Below, piece by piece: positions 11,033 to 18,748 of a stretch of DNA of 34,108 nucleotides. The position numbers and the translations under genes are program-made. The stretch comes from Gemmatimonadota bacterium (GTDB lineage: Bacteria; Gemmatimonadota; Gemmatimonadetes; Gemmatimonadales; Gemmatimonadaceae), in the NCBI GenBank assembly GCA_026387895.1, contig JAPLKT010000139.1, positions 1 to 34,108 of the forward strand, in the 5' to 3' direction. Each line of letters starts with the position of its first letter. The stretch's first letter is position 1. The notes beneath the pieces are model-generated. The model worked only from the letters and a program-made list of their open reading frames with translations, was not told where the DNA came from and searched no databases.

Positions 11033-12350
11033 CATCGCGCGCGTGATGGTGTGTGCGAGCATCGTCGGCCTCTCGCCGGCGGTGTTCGTGGGTGCTGTTG
11101 CACAGGCGCAGGGTTCCACGACCACGCTTGCGGTGGCAGGACGGTACAACGCGAATCCCTCGATCGCTGCGCGCGGAAATTTTGCCGCGGTGGCCTGGTC
11201 GGGGACACTCGGCAGTACGATGGACATTTATGTCGCGACAAGCCGAGATGGTGGGGCGAAGTGGAGCGCCCCGGTGCAGGTGAATGCCACGGCCGGTGAT
11301 GCGCGCGTGAGTGGGGAGCAACCGCCACGTGTGGTGTTGGTCGCGGGGCGGGGCGCCACACCGGAGATCGTGGTGGTGTGGGGGAGCAAAGGAACGACCG
11401 GTTCGCGGCTGCTACGTGCGCGTTCGACCGATGGTGGAAAGACCTTCGGTGCGAGCATCCTCGTGGCTGGTGCAGACGGCGAGGGGAACCGCGGGTGGGA
11501 GTCGCTGGCCGCGGATTCAAGCGGGCGCGTGTATGCGCTGTGGCTCGATCATCGCGAGACGGTGATGCCGGCCGCGATGCATCATCAAGATGGCACGACG
11601 ATGCCTGCCGCCGTTCCTGCCGCCGTTCTTGCGGCTGTTCCTGCGCCGAAGATTGATCCCAACGAGAAGGCGAATAAGTCGCAACTCTACTTTGGCTCGC
11701 TCGATGGGAGGGCTGGCGTCGCGGCGCGCGGGATCGCGCGCGGCGTTTGCTATTGCTGCAAGACGTCGTTGGTTGCGTCGGGCGGCGCGATCTACGCGGT
11801 GTGGCGCCACGTATTTCCGGGGAACCAGCGAGATATTGGCTTCACGGTGTCGCGCGATGGGGGCAAGACGTTCAGTGCGATTACGCGCGTGAGCGAAGAT
11901 CACTGGCAGTTCGACGGATGCCCCGAGAATGGTCCGGCCGTGGCAGTGGACCGGCAGCAGCGCACCCATGTGCTCTGGGCAGCGCCGGTCGATGGCAAAG
12001 ATGGATCGCCCTTGGCGTTGTATCATGCGCTCACCACGGACGGAAAAACTTTTACCGCACGCACGCAGGTGCCCGCGCGCGGACCCGCGGGACATGTGCA
12101 GGTCACGGCGGTCTCCGATGGATCGCTCGTGATTGCGTGGGACGAGAATGTGAGTGGCACCCGCCACGTGGCGTTTGCGCGCGCGGTGGTCAATGCGGCC
12201 GGGCGCGTGACGTTCAGTCCCGTACACGCGGGCGACGACGACGTCGGACGCGGCTATCCTGTGGTGGCGACTGCGGCATCGGGTGTGCTTGCCGCGTGGG
12301 TCAAGCAGATCCCGAACGGAACGACCATTGGGGTGGCGCGTGCGCAGTAG
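11022..12350 (+). CDS. Secreted Asp-box propeller with CxCC cluster (sialidase-like fold, probable metal-related role)
   Basis: A 442-residue protein. It has a signal peptide (to about residue 29, VAQAQG) followed by Asp-box repeats (SRDGGAKW, STDGGKTF, SRDGGKTF), so a sialidase-like propeller is expected. Unusual features are C243-Y-C245-C246 in GVCYCCKTS, a separate C300 in FDGCPENGP, and a Met/His stretch near residues 182-194 (MPAAMHHQDGTTM). A Cys triad in an exported protein beside two putative metal-handling proteins suggests metal binding. ATG 11022 overlaps the TonB receptor gene by 11 bp and has GGGGAG 8 nt upstream, so translation is coupled. Automated names such as exo-alpha-sialidase would reflect only the fold; I see no evidence for sialic acid cleavage. 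Confidence 0.82.
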   Translation: MISNIARVMVCASIVGLSPAVFVGAVAQAQGSTTTLAVAGRYNANPSIAARGNFAAVAWSGTLGSTMDIYVATSRDGGAKWSAPVQVNATAGDARVSGEQPPRVVLVAGRGATPEIVVVWGSKGTTGSRLLRARSTDGGKTFGASILVAGADGEGNRGWESLAADSSGRVYALWLDHRETVMPAAMHHQDGTTMPAAVPAAVLAAVPAPKIDPNEKANKSQLYFGSLDGRAGVAARGIARGVCYCCKTSLVASGGAIYAVWRHVFPGNQRDIGFTVSRDGGKTFSAITRVSEDHWQFDGCPENGPAVAVDRQQRTHVLWAAPVDGKDGSPLALYHALTTDGKTFTARTQVPARGPAGHVQVTAVSDGSLVIAWDENVSGTRHVAFARAVVNAAGRVTFSPVHAGDDDVGRGYPVVATAASGVLAAWVKQIPNGTTIGVARAQ

Positions 12351-12362
12351 CGCCTCGTGTGA

Positions 12363-13184
12363 TTACCGGCAGGCGGGGTCGTTTTTCGCGTTGGTCACGG
12401 CGCGCGGCGGGAGTGGTGCTTTCTCGACCAAGCGACGTAGCTCGATAATAGGCTCTGGGCTGTCGTCCACTTGGAGGCGGAGTACGACATCGTTGTGCAG
12501 CCAGACGCCGCCGCACTTTTTCACGATTAGCATGGCGGCCGATTGCTTGCCGCGCTTATCGCCGCCAGCGGCTTGTCCCGCCTCGATCCCTGCGAGCAAG
12601 CGGAGCGCGAGGTGCCCCTTGGTGCGCAGGAATGCTGCGACCATGGAATCTGGGACCGCTTTGTCGGCGAGGGTGTTCCCCTGGGCGGTGACGTGCGGGC
12701 CTTGCTTGTCGCCCGCTGCGGTCGGCGCTGTGGGGCCGGTGTAGGCCGCGACGTTGCCCTTGGCATCGACCACGGCGAACTGTCGGCCCGTTTTGGCCCA
12801 GCGTGCGGTGTCAGGGTCGGTGTCATGCTCCCACACGTACTTCACCACTTCGGCAGCTGACTTGCCCTGCTTGAGCAGCGCGATTGCTTGCGGGCCGTAA
12901 CTGACGTCGACCACGGCCTGTGTGGCGACCACACCGACGCCGGCCTCCGCGGAGAGAACGCCATTGCCCACGGAGAACACGCGCGACTGCACCGCGCCGC
13001 CCCACTCGCCGGTGGCGGTGTCGTAGGCGATGATCGAGAAGGTGCCGGTCTCGGGGAGCGCGTCTGCCGCGTTCGTAGAGGCTTTCGCCCGCGCGGCATC
13101 ACGCGGCGCGCAGCCCATCATGACGGCGACGAGCGTGACGGTGGTCAGGAGCGCGAAGCGGGTGCGGTGCGTGAGCGGTGTCAT
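12363..13184 (-). CDS. DUF1028 domain lipoprotein
   Basis: A 273-residue protein. A lipobox VMMGC close to the N-terminus predicts a lipid-anchored protein. The segment starting FSIIAYDTATGEWGGAVQS, with GVGVVATQAVVDVSYGP and FAVVDAKGNVAAYTG, is diagnostic of DUF1028, an Ntn-hydrolase-like family of unclear function. A C-terminal extension of about 80 residues completes it. ATG 13184 is used because it places the lipobox at a normal distance; the frame stays open upstream into the neighbouring gene. It starts 8 bp after the fatty-acid-hydroxylase-like gene (no clear Shine-Dalgarno, so reinitiation is plausible) and converges with the Asp-box gene, leaving a 12-bp gap. Confidence 0.87.
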   Translation of the reverse strand: MTPLTHRTRFALLTTVTLVAVMMGCAPRDAARAKASTNAADALPETGTFSIIAYDTATGEWGGAVQSRVFSVGNGVLSAEAGVGVVATQAVVDVSYGPQAIALLKQGKSAAEVVKYVWEHDTDPDTARWAKTGRQFAVVDAKGNVAAYTGPTAPTAAGDKQGPHVTAQGNTLADKAVPDSMVAAFLRTKGHLALRLLAGIEAGQAAGGDKRGKQSAAMLIVKKCGGVWLHNDVVLRLQVDDSPEPIIELRRLVEKAPLPPRAVTNAKNDPACR

Positions 13185-13192
13185 CGGAGTGA

Positions 13193-14050
13193 TCAATCGA
13201 TGGGAATATGCTTGTCGTGGCCGAGTACGGATTCGGCGCGCGTGGAGCGAAAGATCGGGAAGAGAAACTGCGTGTACCAGCGTTCGGGGCCTTGGCGGAT
13301 GTCGTCTTTGAGGCCGTAGGCTGGCGGATATTGCCGAGTGATGCGGGCGGTGCCGAACAGCACGTCCCAAATGAAGAGGAGGTTCCCGTAGTTGCCCATG
13401 TAGTGGCCCACGCCGTCGTCTTGCGTGAGAGCGTGGTGGGCAAAGTGCGTGGCTGGGGTCGAGATCGTGCGCTCAAGGACCCACGCCACAGGGCGTAATG
13501 CCCGGTAGCGATACAAGGGCAGATCCCAGCGCACAGCAGAATGCGCGCCGATGATCACCGCGAGCTTCACGACGCTGTACCAGACGAAGGTCCAACCAAA
13601 CCCCAGATAGAGCAGCACGCCGCTGAACCAGAGCCCGGGCATCAGCGCGTAGTAGAACGCATTGTTACGGTAGACCACGCGGACGCTCATGTAGGCCGCC
13701 GAGTGGTGGGCGCGGTGGAGGGGCCACATGAGCGAGGTGTGTGACAGCCGATGCCACCAGTATTGCGTGAAATCGTCGGCGACCAGGAGCACGAGCACCA
13801 TCTGCCACACCGGCCATGCGGCCCAGGCATCGCGCGCGCCCGGAATAAGCCACACACAGAGCGCCTTTGCGGCGGCGAGTACAAGCCCCATCACGACGGG
13901 AAAGACGATCGTGACGGCTGTGTCGAGGCGGTTGTCCTCTGGCGTCGCATTCGACGGGAAGAACCGGTCGATCATTAGTTCCGCGATAGCGAATCCGCCG
14001 TAGATGATGACCACGGCGAGCAACTGCACGGTTTGACGGCTTAGCGGCAT
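13193..14050 (-). CDS. Sterol desaturase/fatty acid hydroxylase family membrane protein
   Basis: A 285-residue protein with about four or five membrane segments and the three His boxes of the diiron membrane hydroxylase superfamily: WWHRLSH, HRAHHSA and HFAHHA. Members hydroxylate or desaturate lipids such as fatty acids, sterols or carotenoids using O2; the substrate cannot be inferred. ATG 14050 starts a plausible first membrane segment. It is followed 8 bp later by the DUF1028 lipoprotein gene, probably in one transcript. Confidence 0.92.
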   Translation of the reverse strand: MPLSRQTVQLLAVVIIYGGFAIAELMIDRFFPSNATPEDNRLDTAVTIVFPVVMGLVLAAAKALCVWLIPGARDAWAAWPVWQMVLVLLVADDFTQYWWHRLSHTSLMWPLHRAHHSAAYMSVRVVYRNNAFYYALMPGLWFSGVLLYLGFGWTFVWYSVVKLAVIIGAHSAVRWDLPLYRYRALRPVAWVLERTISTPATHFAHHALTQDDGVGHYMGNYGNLLFIWDVLFGTARITRQYPPAYGLKDDIRQGPERWYTQFLFPIFRSTRAESVLGHDKHIPID

Positions 14051-14155
14051 GCGGATCAGGGAATATGCGATTCTTGTCGGTACCCGTGGTGCCAGCCTTC
14101 AAAGGTGCGGAGGTGGAAGAGATGGCGCCAGTCGGTCGTGGGCGGCCACGCCCGT

Positions 14156-14184
14156 TTGACAGTGGACCGCCCCATGGTCACTAT
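14156..14184 (+). promoter_or_regulatory. Candidate sigma-70-type promoter for the YVTN gene
   Basis: A perfect TTGACA (14156-14161) is followed after 17 nt by CACTAT (14179-14184), which matches three of six -10 positions. It lies 63 nt before ATG 14248, in the divergent intergenic region. The -35 is convincing and the -10 is weak. Confidence 0.45.
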
Positions 14185-14247
14185 CCACTGGTCCGAACGG
14201 TTCCACACTGTCCCGCTCGAGTTCAACCCGCACATCCCGGAGTTTCC

Positions 14248-15399
14248 ATGCGTGCAGCATTGTTGGTGGCACTGATCACCGCGACCGCGGTTGCTCCTCT
14301 GGCGGGTGCTCAGCAGCCGACGACCGACGGTCCGTACAAAGTCTTGACGCGCGCCAAGGTTGGCGGCGAAGGCGGCACCGACTACATCTACGCCGACGCG
14401 ACGGGGCGCCGGCTCTACATCCCGCGTGGTGGAACGCGCGCGATAGCGGCCACCGACTCCACGCCAGCGCGTCCGGCGGTGCCGGGCCGCATGTCGATCT
14501 TTGATCTCGACAACCTCAAGCTGTTGGGTGAGATCGCCGGCGTTGGCGGGAATGGCGCCGCGGTGGTGCAGGGCACAGGGCACGGCTTCTCGAGCAGCAA
14601 GCCGGTGTCGATGTTCGATACCAAGTCGATGACGCTGATCAAGACTATTGATGTCGGCGCGGCGCAGCCGGACGGCATCTTGGCCGATGATCTCAATGGC
14701 CGCGTCTACATCTTCAGTCATCCGACCAAGGACGCCGTCGTCATCGACGCCAAGGACGGTACCGTAGTCGGCACCATCGACCTGGGCGGTGTGCCGGAGC
14801 AGGGCGTGCTCGACGGCAAAGGCTTACTCTACGTAGTGATGCAGGACGCGGCCGGCAGCGTGACGGTGGTCGACACCAAGACCATGAAGGCCACGGCGCA
14901 CTTCGCGCTGGGCGACAAGGGCGGCTGCAATGGACTCGCGCTCGATGTGAAGAACAAGGTGCTCTTCGCCGCCTGCGCACGCTCTGGTGCGGCCGTTGCG
15001 CCCGGCGCTCCTGCTCCGACCGCTCCGTCGGGCAGCCCGGCAACGCCGATGATGGTCGTACTCAGCGCCGTCGACGGTAAGATCCTCGCGAATCTGCCGC
15101 TTGCTGGTGGCTCCGATGGTGCGGCGTTCAATCCCGCGACCATGGAAGCGTTCAGCACGCACGCGAATGGCACGATGACGGTCGTCAAGGAAAAGAGCCC
15201 GACGAGCTTCGAGGTCGAGCAGAACCTCGAGACGATGCTCGGGGCGCGTACCCTGAGTCTCGATCCGAAAACCGGGCATATCTTTGCGATGAGCGTTGAG
15301 CGTGGCCCGGCGCCGCCGCCACCGGCTGGCGGTGGGCGCGGTGGTCAGGCCCCGGCGATTCCCGGGTCGTTCACGATTCTCGTGATCGGGAAGCCGTAG
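14248..15399 (+). CDS. Exported YVTN/YncE-like beta-propeller protein
   Basis: A 383-residue protein with a signal peptide ending LAGAQQ. Repeated blade segments (MSIFDLDNLKLLGEI, SMFDTKSMTLIKTIDVG, VVIDAKDGTVVGTIDLGG, VTVVDTKTMKATAHFALG, VVLSAVDGKILANLPLAGG) place it in the YVTN/surface-layer propeller group. Such proteins usually act in binding or scaffolding; no enzyme site is seen. Two low-complexity stretches occur: a Pro/Ala/Ser loop about two thirds along and a Pro/Gly-rich segment (PPPPAGGGRGG) near the C-terminus. ATG 14248 has GGAG 7 nt upstream; the frame is open for about 60 more codons upstream, but the signal peptide supports this start. The DUF188 gene begins 4 bp after its stop. 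Confidence 0.87.
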   Translation: MRAALLVALITATAVAPLAGAQQPTTDGPYKVLTRAKVGGEGGTDYIYADATGRRLYIPRGGTRAIAATDSTPARPAVPGRMSIFDLDNLKLLGEIAGVGGNGAAVVQGTGHGFSSSKPVSMFDTKSMTLIKTIDVGAAQPDGILADDLNGRVYIFSHPTKDAVVIDAKDGTVVGTIDLGGVPEQGVLDGKGLLYVVMQDAAGSVTVVDTKTMKATAHFALGDKGGCNGLALDVKNKVLFAACARSGAAVAPGAPAPTAPSGSPATPMMVVLSAVDGKILANLPLAGGSDGAAFNPATMEAFSTHANGTMTVVKEKSPTSFEVEQNLETMLGARTLSLDPKTGHIFAMSVERGPAPPPPAGGGRGGQAPAIPGSFTILVIGKP

Positions 15400-15403
15400 C
15401 CTC

Positions 15404-15862
15404 GTGAAACTCTGGCTCGATGCAGACGCTGCTCCGCGTGACGTGAAGGAGGTCTGTTATCGAGCCAGCGACCGGCTCAAACTTGAAACGGTGCTCGTCG
15501 CCAACCAGCGACTCCAGTTGCCGGTGGGATACGAGCACCTGTCGTCGGTGCGTGTCGAAGGGGGCCCGGATGTCGCTGACCGCTACATCGCCGACCACGC
15601 CGAGCGTGGGGATGTGGCGGTGACGGCCGACATCCCACTCGCGGCGATTCTCGTGCCGAATGGTGTGGTGGTGATTGACCCGCGCGGCGAGGAGTATACC
15701 GCTGAGGTGATTGGGGAGCGGTTGTCGGTGCGCAACTTTATGGACGGGTTGCGCGGTGCCGGCGTCGAGACTGGCGGGCACGCAGCATATGGTGCGAAGG
15801 AAAAGCAGGCGTTCTCGAACGCCTTGGACCGGGCGCTGACGCGGGCGTTGCGGCAGCGTTGA
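15404..15862 (+). CDS. YaiI/YqxD family (DUF188, UPF0178) protein
   Basis: A 152-residue protein. Family blocks are clear: LWLDADAAPRDVKE at the N-terminus, VEGGPDVADRYIADHAERGDVAVTADIPLA in the middle (quoted in pieces: GPDVADRYIADHAERGD, then VTADIPLA), and GAKEKQAFSNALDR at the C-terminus. The fold is related to PIN/NYN nucleases, and conserved Asp residues are retained, but no activity is established to my knowledge. The start is GTG 15404, only 4 bp after the YVTN stop, so the pair is likely cotranscribed. It is cytoplasmic. Confidence 0.92.
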   Translation: MKLWLDADAAPRDVKEVCYRASDRLKLETVLVANQRLQLPVGYEHLSSVRVEGGPDVADRYIADHAERGDVAVTADIPLAAILVPNGVVVIDPRGEEYTAEVIGERLSVRNFMDGLRGAGVETGGHAAYGAKEKQAFSNALDRALTRALRQR

Positions 15863-15886
15863 TCCGGGTATCGAGTTCGACGCTCC

Positions 15887-16114
15887 TTAGCGTTTGAAGA
15901 ACGCGAAGTAGAGCACGTACGCCCACGAGAAAAATCCGTGGATCACGGCCCAGGTGATCGAGTGGTTGACCGACCACGAGATCGTAATCGCGAGTGCGCT
16001 CCCGAATCCGACGCCCGCTTTGGCGTAGTTCGTCGACCGCGTCACGAACGAGACGCGTGGCGGTTGCTGTTGTTGCCGTTCGCCATAGGTGTGGATGATG
16101 GGTTCTTCGTCCAT
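15887..16114 (-). CDS. Small membrane protein of unknown function
   Basis: A 75-residue protein. A polar N-terminus with a short Gln run (ERQQQQPP) is followed by two hydrophobic segments containing WSVNHSITWAVIHGFFSWAY, and it ends FAFFKR. I do not recognise a named family. ATG 16114 is chosen because AAGGA lies a few bases upstream; the frame is open 17 codons further. It starts 23 bp after the DUF2164 gene on the same strand and converges with the DUF188 gene. Confidence 0.68.
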   Translation of the reverse strand: MDEEPIIHTYGERQQQQPPRVSFVTRSTNYAKAGVGFGSALAITISWSVNHSITWAVIHGFFSWAYVLYFAFFKR

Positions 16115-16137
16115 GGTGTCCTTGTAGGAGCTACCGC

Positions 16138-16413
16138 TTATCGCAGTGGCTTTGTCGGTTTCCAAAACGGAAACTCTGCTTGATACCCGATCCCTTCCAG
16201 ATCGGCGGCGCGCTCTTCCATGAAGGCGCGTGCGTCGGCCATCGCTTGGTTGTAAATCGTGGGGCCGATTTCAGCCAAGATGTAGTCGAGGCAGATGGCG
16301 GCCTTCAGATCGCCAATCTCCTCGTCGGTGTTCTCGGTGAACCAGCGCCGTATGGACGCGATCGCCTGATGACGGCTTCGAGCGGAAATCGTGATCGGAG
16401 GTTTTCCTCGCAT
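16138..16413 (-). CDS. DUF2164 domain-containing protein
   Basis: A 91-residue protein. The core EEIGDLKAAICLDYILAEIG followed by PTIYNQAMADARAFMEER matches DUF2164, small cytoplasmic helical proteins of unknown function that end in a conserved Trp-containing segment (here FPFWKP). The start is ATG 16413; I see no strong Shine-Dalgarno. It leads the pair with the small membrane protein. Confidence 0.87.
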   Translation of the reverse strand: MRGKPPITISARSRHQAIASIRRWFTENTDEEIGDLKAAICLDYILAEIGPTIYNQAMADARAFMEERAADLEGIGYQAEFPFWKPTKPLR

Positions 16414-16444
16414 GCTAGAAAGATGGGGGAGGCGCTGGCGGATG

Positions 16445-16481
16445 CACAGCGGGGCACCTCGATCTGAGGTGCCCCGCTGTG
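16445..16481. terminator. Perfect 16-bp hairpin downstream of sodC
   Basis: CACAGCGGGGCACCTC (16445-16460) and GAGGTGCCCCGCTGTG (16466-16481) are perfectly complementary around a 5-nt loop. It lies 24 bp past the sodC stop on the minus strand and upstream of the DUF2164 gene. It probably ends the sodC-side transcript. No T-tract follows. Confidence 0.78.
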
Positions 16482-16505
16482 TGTCAGCAACTGCCGGCGT
16501 TCGGA

Positions 16506-17018
16506 CTACTTGGCAATCACTCCGCAGGCGATCCGCGCACCAGCGGCACCGGCGGGGTTTGTCTTGTAGTCATCGCCGACGGCGTGCATAACAATCGCCG
16601 TGCCGCCGCTCTTGAAGAGCGAGTTTGCGCCGGCGCCGAGTGTGACGTCGCGCGCCATGGCGTCAAAGGTGAGCGCGCCATCGGTTGGGACCTGTACGTT
16701 CGGCAGATCGCCGGCGTGCATCCCCATCGGGTTGGCCATGCCGTGCTGCTTGCTTGCTGGATTGAAGTGCCCGCCGGCCGAGGTGAAGGGCGCGTCGCAG
16801 GTGCCCGTCTCGTGGATATGGAAGGCGTGCGGCCCCGCCGGCATGCCGGTGAGGACGACGTGCATGAGCACGCCATTCGGCGAATCCGTCAGCGTAGCCT
16901 GACCGACGACCGCGCCCTTGGCGTCCTTCAGTTCAGCCTTCGCGGTGGCCGCGTCCTGTGCAGTTGCAGTGGAGGCGCACAGCACGAGCGCGATCATGGC
17001 ATATGACATCGACTTCAT
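16506..17018 (-). CDS. sodC: Cu/Zn superoxide dismutase, periplasmic
   Basis: A 170-residue protein with a signal peptide (about residues 1-20, STATAQ), so it dismutates superoxide outside the cytoplasm. All metal ligands are present: Cu via H67, H69, H84 and H145; Zn via H84, H92, H101 and D104. The disulfide pair is C74/C165 and the active-site Arg is R162. ATG 17018 has AGGAG 6 nt upstream. It is the last gene of the minus-strand run and is followed by a strong hairpin. The 94-bp gap from ridA may hold its own promoter, but I see no convincing boxes. Confidence 0.95.
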   Translation of the reverse strand: MKSMSYAMIALVLCASTATAQDAATAKAELKDAKGAVVGQATLTDSPNGVLMHVVLTGMPAGPHAFHIHETGTCDAPFTSAGGHFNPASKQHGMANPMGMHAGDLPNVQVPTDGALTFDAMARDVTLGAGANSLFKSGGTAIVMHAVGDDYKTNPAGAAGARIACGVIAK

Positions 17019-17112
17019 TAGGGTCTCCTGGAACGAGGCGAATCAAGCAGCGGTGGGAGGCATCGCGAACTCTATGCCTGAATAATAGCGGTTACGTCCG
17101 TGAGCGAACCCC

Positions 17113-17499
17113 TTACGGCACGTATGCAATACAGTCGATTTCGACGCGGAGCCCTTCACCCGGAAGTGCCGCGGCCTGGATTGTGGTGCGCGCCGGACGG
17201 TGGCCGGCGAACACGCGCTCGTACACACCATTCATTTCCGTGAACTCCTTCATGTCGAGCAGAAAAACGCCACAGCGCAGCACGTACTGCAGGTCCGAGC
17301 CGCCGGCCTGCAGGATGGTGCGAAGGTTCGCGAGGCACTGTTCGGTCTGCGACGCCGCGTCGGGACCAGAAAGCTTTCCGGTCGCTGGCACGGTCGCGCC
17401 CTGCCCCGACACGAAGATGAGGCGCTCAAACCCCATCCCCGGGGAGTAGGGCCCGACAGGCTTCGGGAGGTCAGCGCTATGGATTGGGCGGTGGCTCAT
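17113..17499 (-). CDS. ridA: RidA family (YjgF/YER057c/UK114) protein
   Basis: A 128-residue protein. RidA enzymes hydrolyse reactive enamine/imine intermediates such as 2-aminoacrylate. The family N-terminus (HSADLPKPVGPYSPG), the catalytic Arg in ARTTIQAAALPG and the acidic residue in LRVEIDCIAYV are present, so an active deaminase is expected. I used ATG 17499, which gives a standard length. A GTG at 17538 would add 13 residues and lies inside a 10-bp repeat tract; neither start has a strong Shine-Dalgarno. It is cytoplasmic. Confidence 0.9.
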   Translation of the reverse strand: MSHRPIHSADLPKPVGPYSPGMGFERLIFVSGQGATVPATGKLSGPDAASQTEQCLANLRTILQAGGSDLQYVLRCGVFLLDMKEFTEMNGVYERVFAGHRPARTTIQAAALPGEGLRVEIDCIAYVP

Positions 17500-17518
17500 G
17501 GGAAGGCTCGCGTCGGGA

Positions 17519-17568
17519 GGTGAAAGAGGGTGAAACACGGTGAATCGGAATGAATCGCAGTGAGTAGC
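17519..17568. repeat. Five imperfect 10-bp tandem repeats upstream of ridA
   Basis: Units GGTGAAAGAG, GGTGAAACAC, GGTGAATCGG, AATGAATCGC and AGTGAGTAGC run from 17519 to 17568 with an exact 10-bp period, close to one helical turn. They lie just before the chosen ridA ATG, in the ctaA-ridA gap. Confidence 0.6.
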
Positions 17569-17613
17569 GGTCGATGGCTATCAGTGGTGCCAAACAGATG
17601 TGTGCGCCTACGG

Positions 17614-18654
17614 TTAGGACCGACTGTAGGCCTCGCGCGCGGCCAAGGTCACCGCGGTCAGCAGCAATAGCGCCCCCGCCTGATGCGCCATACCGATTGC
17701 CACCGGAACCGCGAGCAGGAGGACGGTGATGCCCAGCGTGACCTGGACCGCGACGGCAACCATCATCAACGTGAGTCGTGAGCGAAGGCGTGGCCACGCA
17801 TGCTTGCGCACCGTGAGCGCTACACCGATGACCGCGAGCAATGTGACGATCGCCAGCACACGATGATCAAACTGCGCGCTCGCGGGATCTTCGAACAGGC
17901 TCTTCCACCAGGGAACCATCGTCCCGTACTCGACAGGGACGAACCCCGCCCCCATGAAGGGGAACTCATTGTAAATACGGCCCGCGCGGAGCCCCGCGAC
18001 AAAGGCGCCGCTGACGACCGTGAGGAATGCGAGCGCGAGCAGCACGAGGAGCGATCCCTTTGGTGCGCGCGACCGGCTGCCGTTGTTCGCGACCGGTGAC
18101 CGCTTCTCCGCAAGCAGACCGTCTGCCGTCCAGATCGTAATCAAATAAATCACGAGCGCCAGCGAAAGGTGCGCGGCAAGTCGATACTGACTCACATTCA
18201 CGCGCGCGGTCAGCCCACTCGACACCATGTACCACCCCATCGCCCCCTGCAGGCCCATGAGCACCCCGAGGGTGCCAAGTCGCGGAAGCAATGCCCCCGG
18301 GAGACGGCGGCGGAGCGCGAACCAGAGCAACGGGAGTACGAAGACCACGCCAACCAGGCGCGCCCAGAACCGGTGTAGGAACTCCCACCAGAAGATCGCC
18401 TTGAACGCGCCGAGTGTCATACCGGCGTTCATCTTGGCATACTGGGGGATCAGCTTGTATTTGTCGAACTCTGACTGCCAAGTCGCGTCGGTGAGCGGCG
18501 GGAGGACGCCGGAGACCGGCTTCCATTCCGTGATGGAGAGTCCGCTCTCGGTGAGCCGTGTGCCACCGCCAATCAGGACGAGGAGAAAGAGCATCCCCGC
18601 CCACGCGGTGAGCCAACGGCCGATCGTGATGCGGTCGATTGTGGTGGTGTTCAT
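17614..18654 (-). CDS. ctaA: Heme A synthase (Cox15/CtaA)
   Basis: A 346-residue, about eight-helix membrane enzyme that oxidises the C8 methyl of heme O to a formyl group to give heme A for aa3-type oxidases. The Cox15-type signature is clear: GGGTRLTESGLSITEWKP near residue 29, then FWWEFLHRFWARLVG with H94. Further heme-ligand His residues are H162 (RLAAH), the FDHRVLAI His and the GMAHQAG His in the second half. ATG 18654 is the natural start. It lies 94 bp downstream of the truncated hemoglobin gene. No cytochrome oxidase subunit gene is in the window. Confidence 0.95.
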   Translation of the reverse strand: MNTTTIDRITIGRWLTAWAGMLFLLVLIGGGTRLTESGLSITEWKPVSGVLPPLTDATWQSEFDKYKLIPQYAKMNAGMTLGAFKAIFWWEFLHRFWARLVGVVFVLPLLWFALRRRLPGALLPRLGTLGVLMGLQGAMGWYMVSSGLTARVNVSQYRLAAHLSLALVIYLITIWTADGLLAEKRSPVANNGSRSRAPKGSLLVLLALAFLTVVSGAFVAGLRAGRIYNEFPFMGAGFVPVEYGTMVPWWKSLFEDPASAQFDHRVLAIVTLLAVIGVALTVRKHAWPRLRSRLTLMMVAVAVQVTLGITVLLLAVPVAIGMAHQAGALLLLTAVTLAAREAYSRS

Positions 18655-18748
18655 TAGACGAATAATACGGAAGTGAGTCTAGGGACTGAACACCGAACTA
18701 CGCGATTTCGTTTCGAAGCGCCGTCAGAAGCGCGGGTTCGAGCGCCAT

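Noticed and set aside
11022-12350. Naming the Asp-box protein a sialidase
   Set aside because: Only the fold-level Asp boxes support it; no sialidase catalytic signature could be identified and the Cys cluster points elsewhere.
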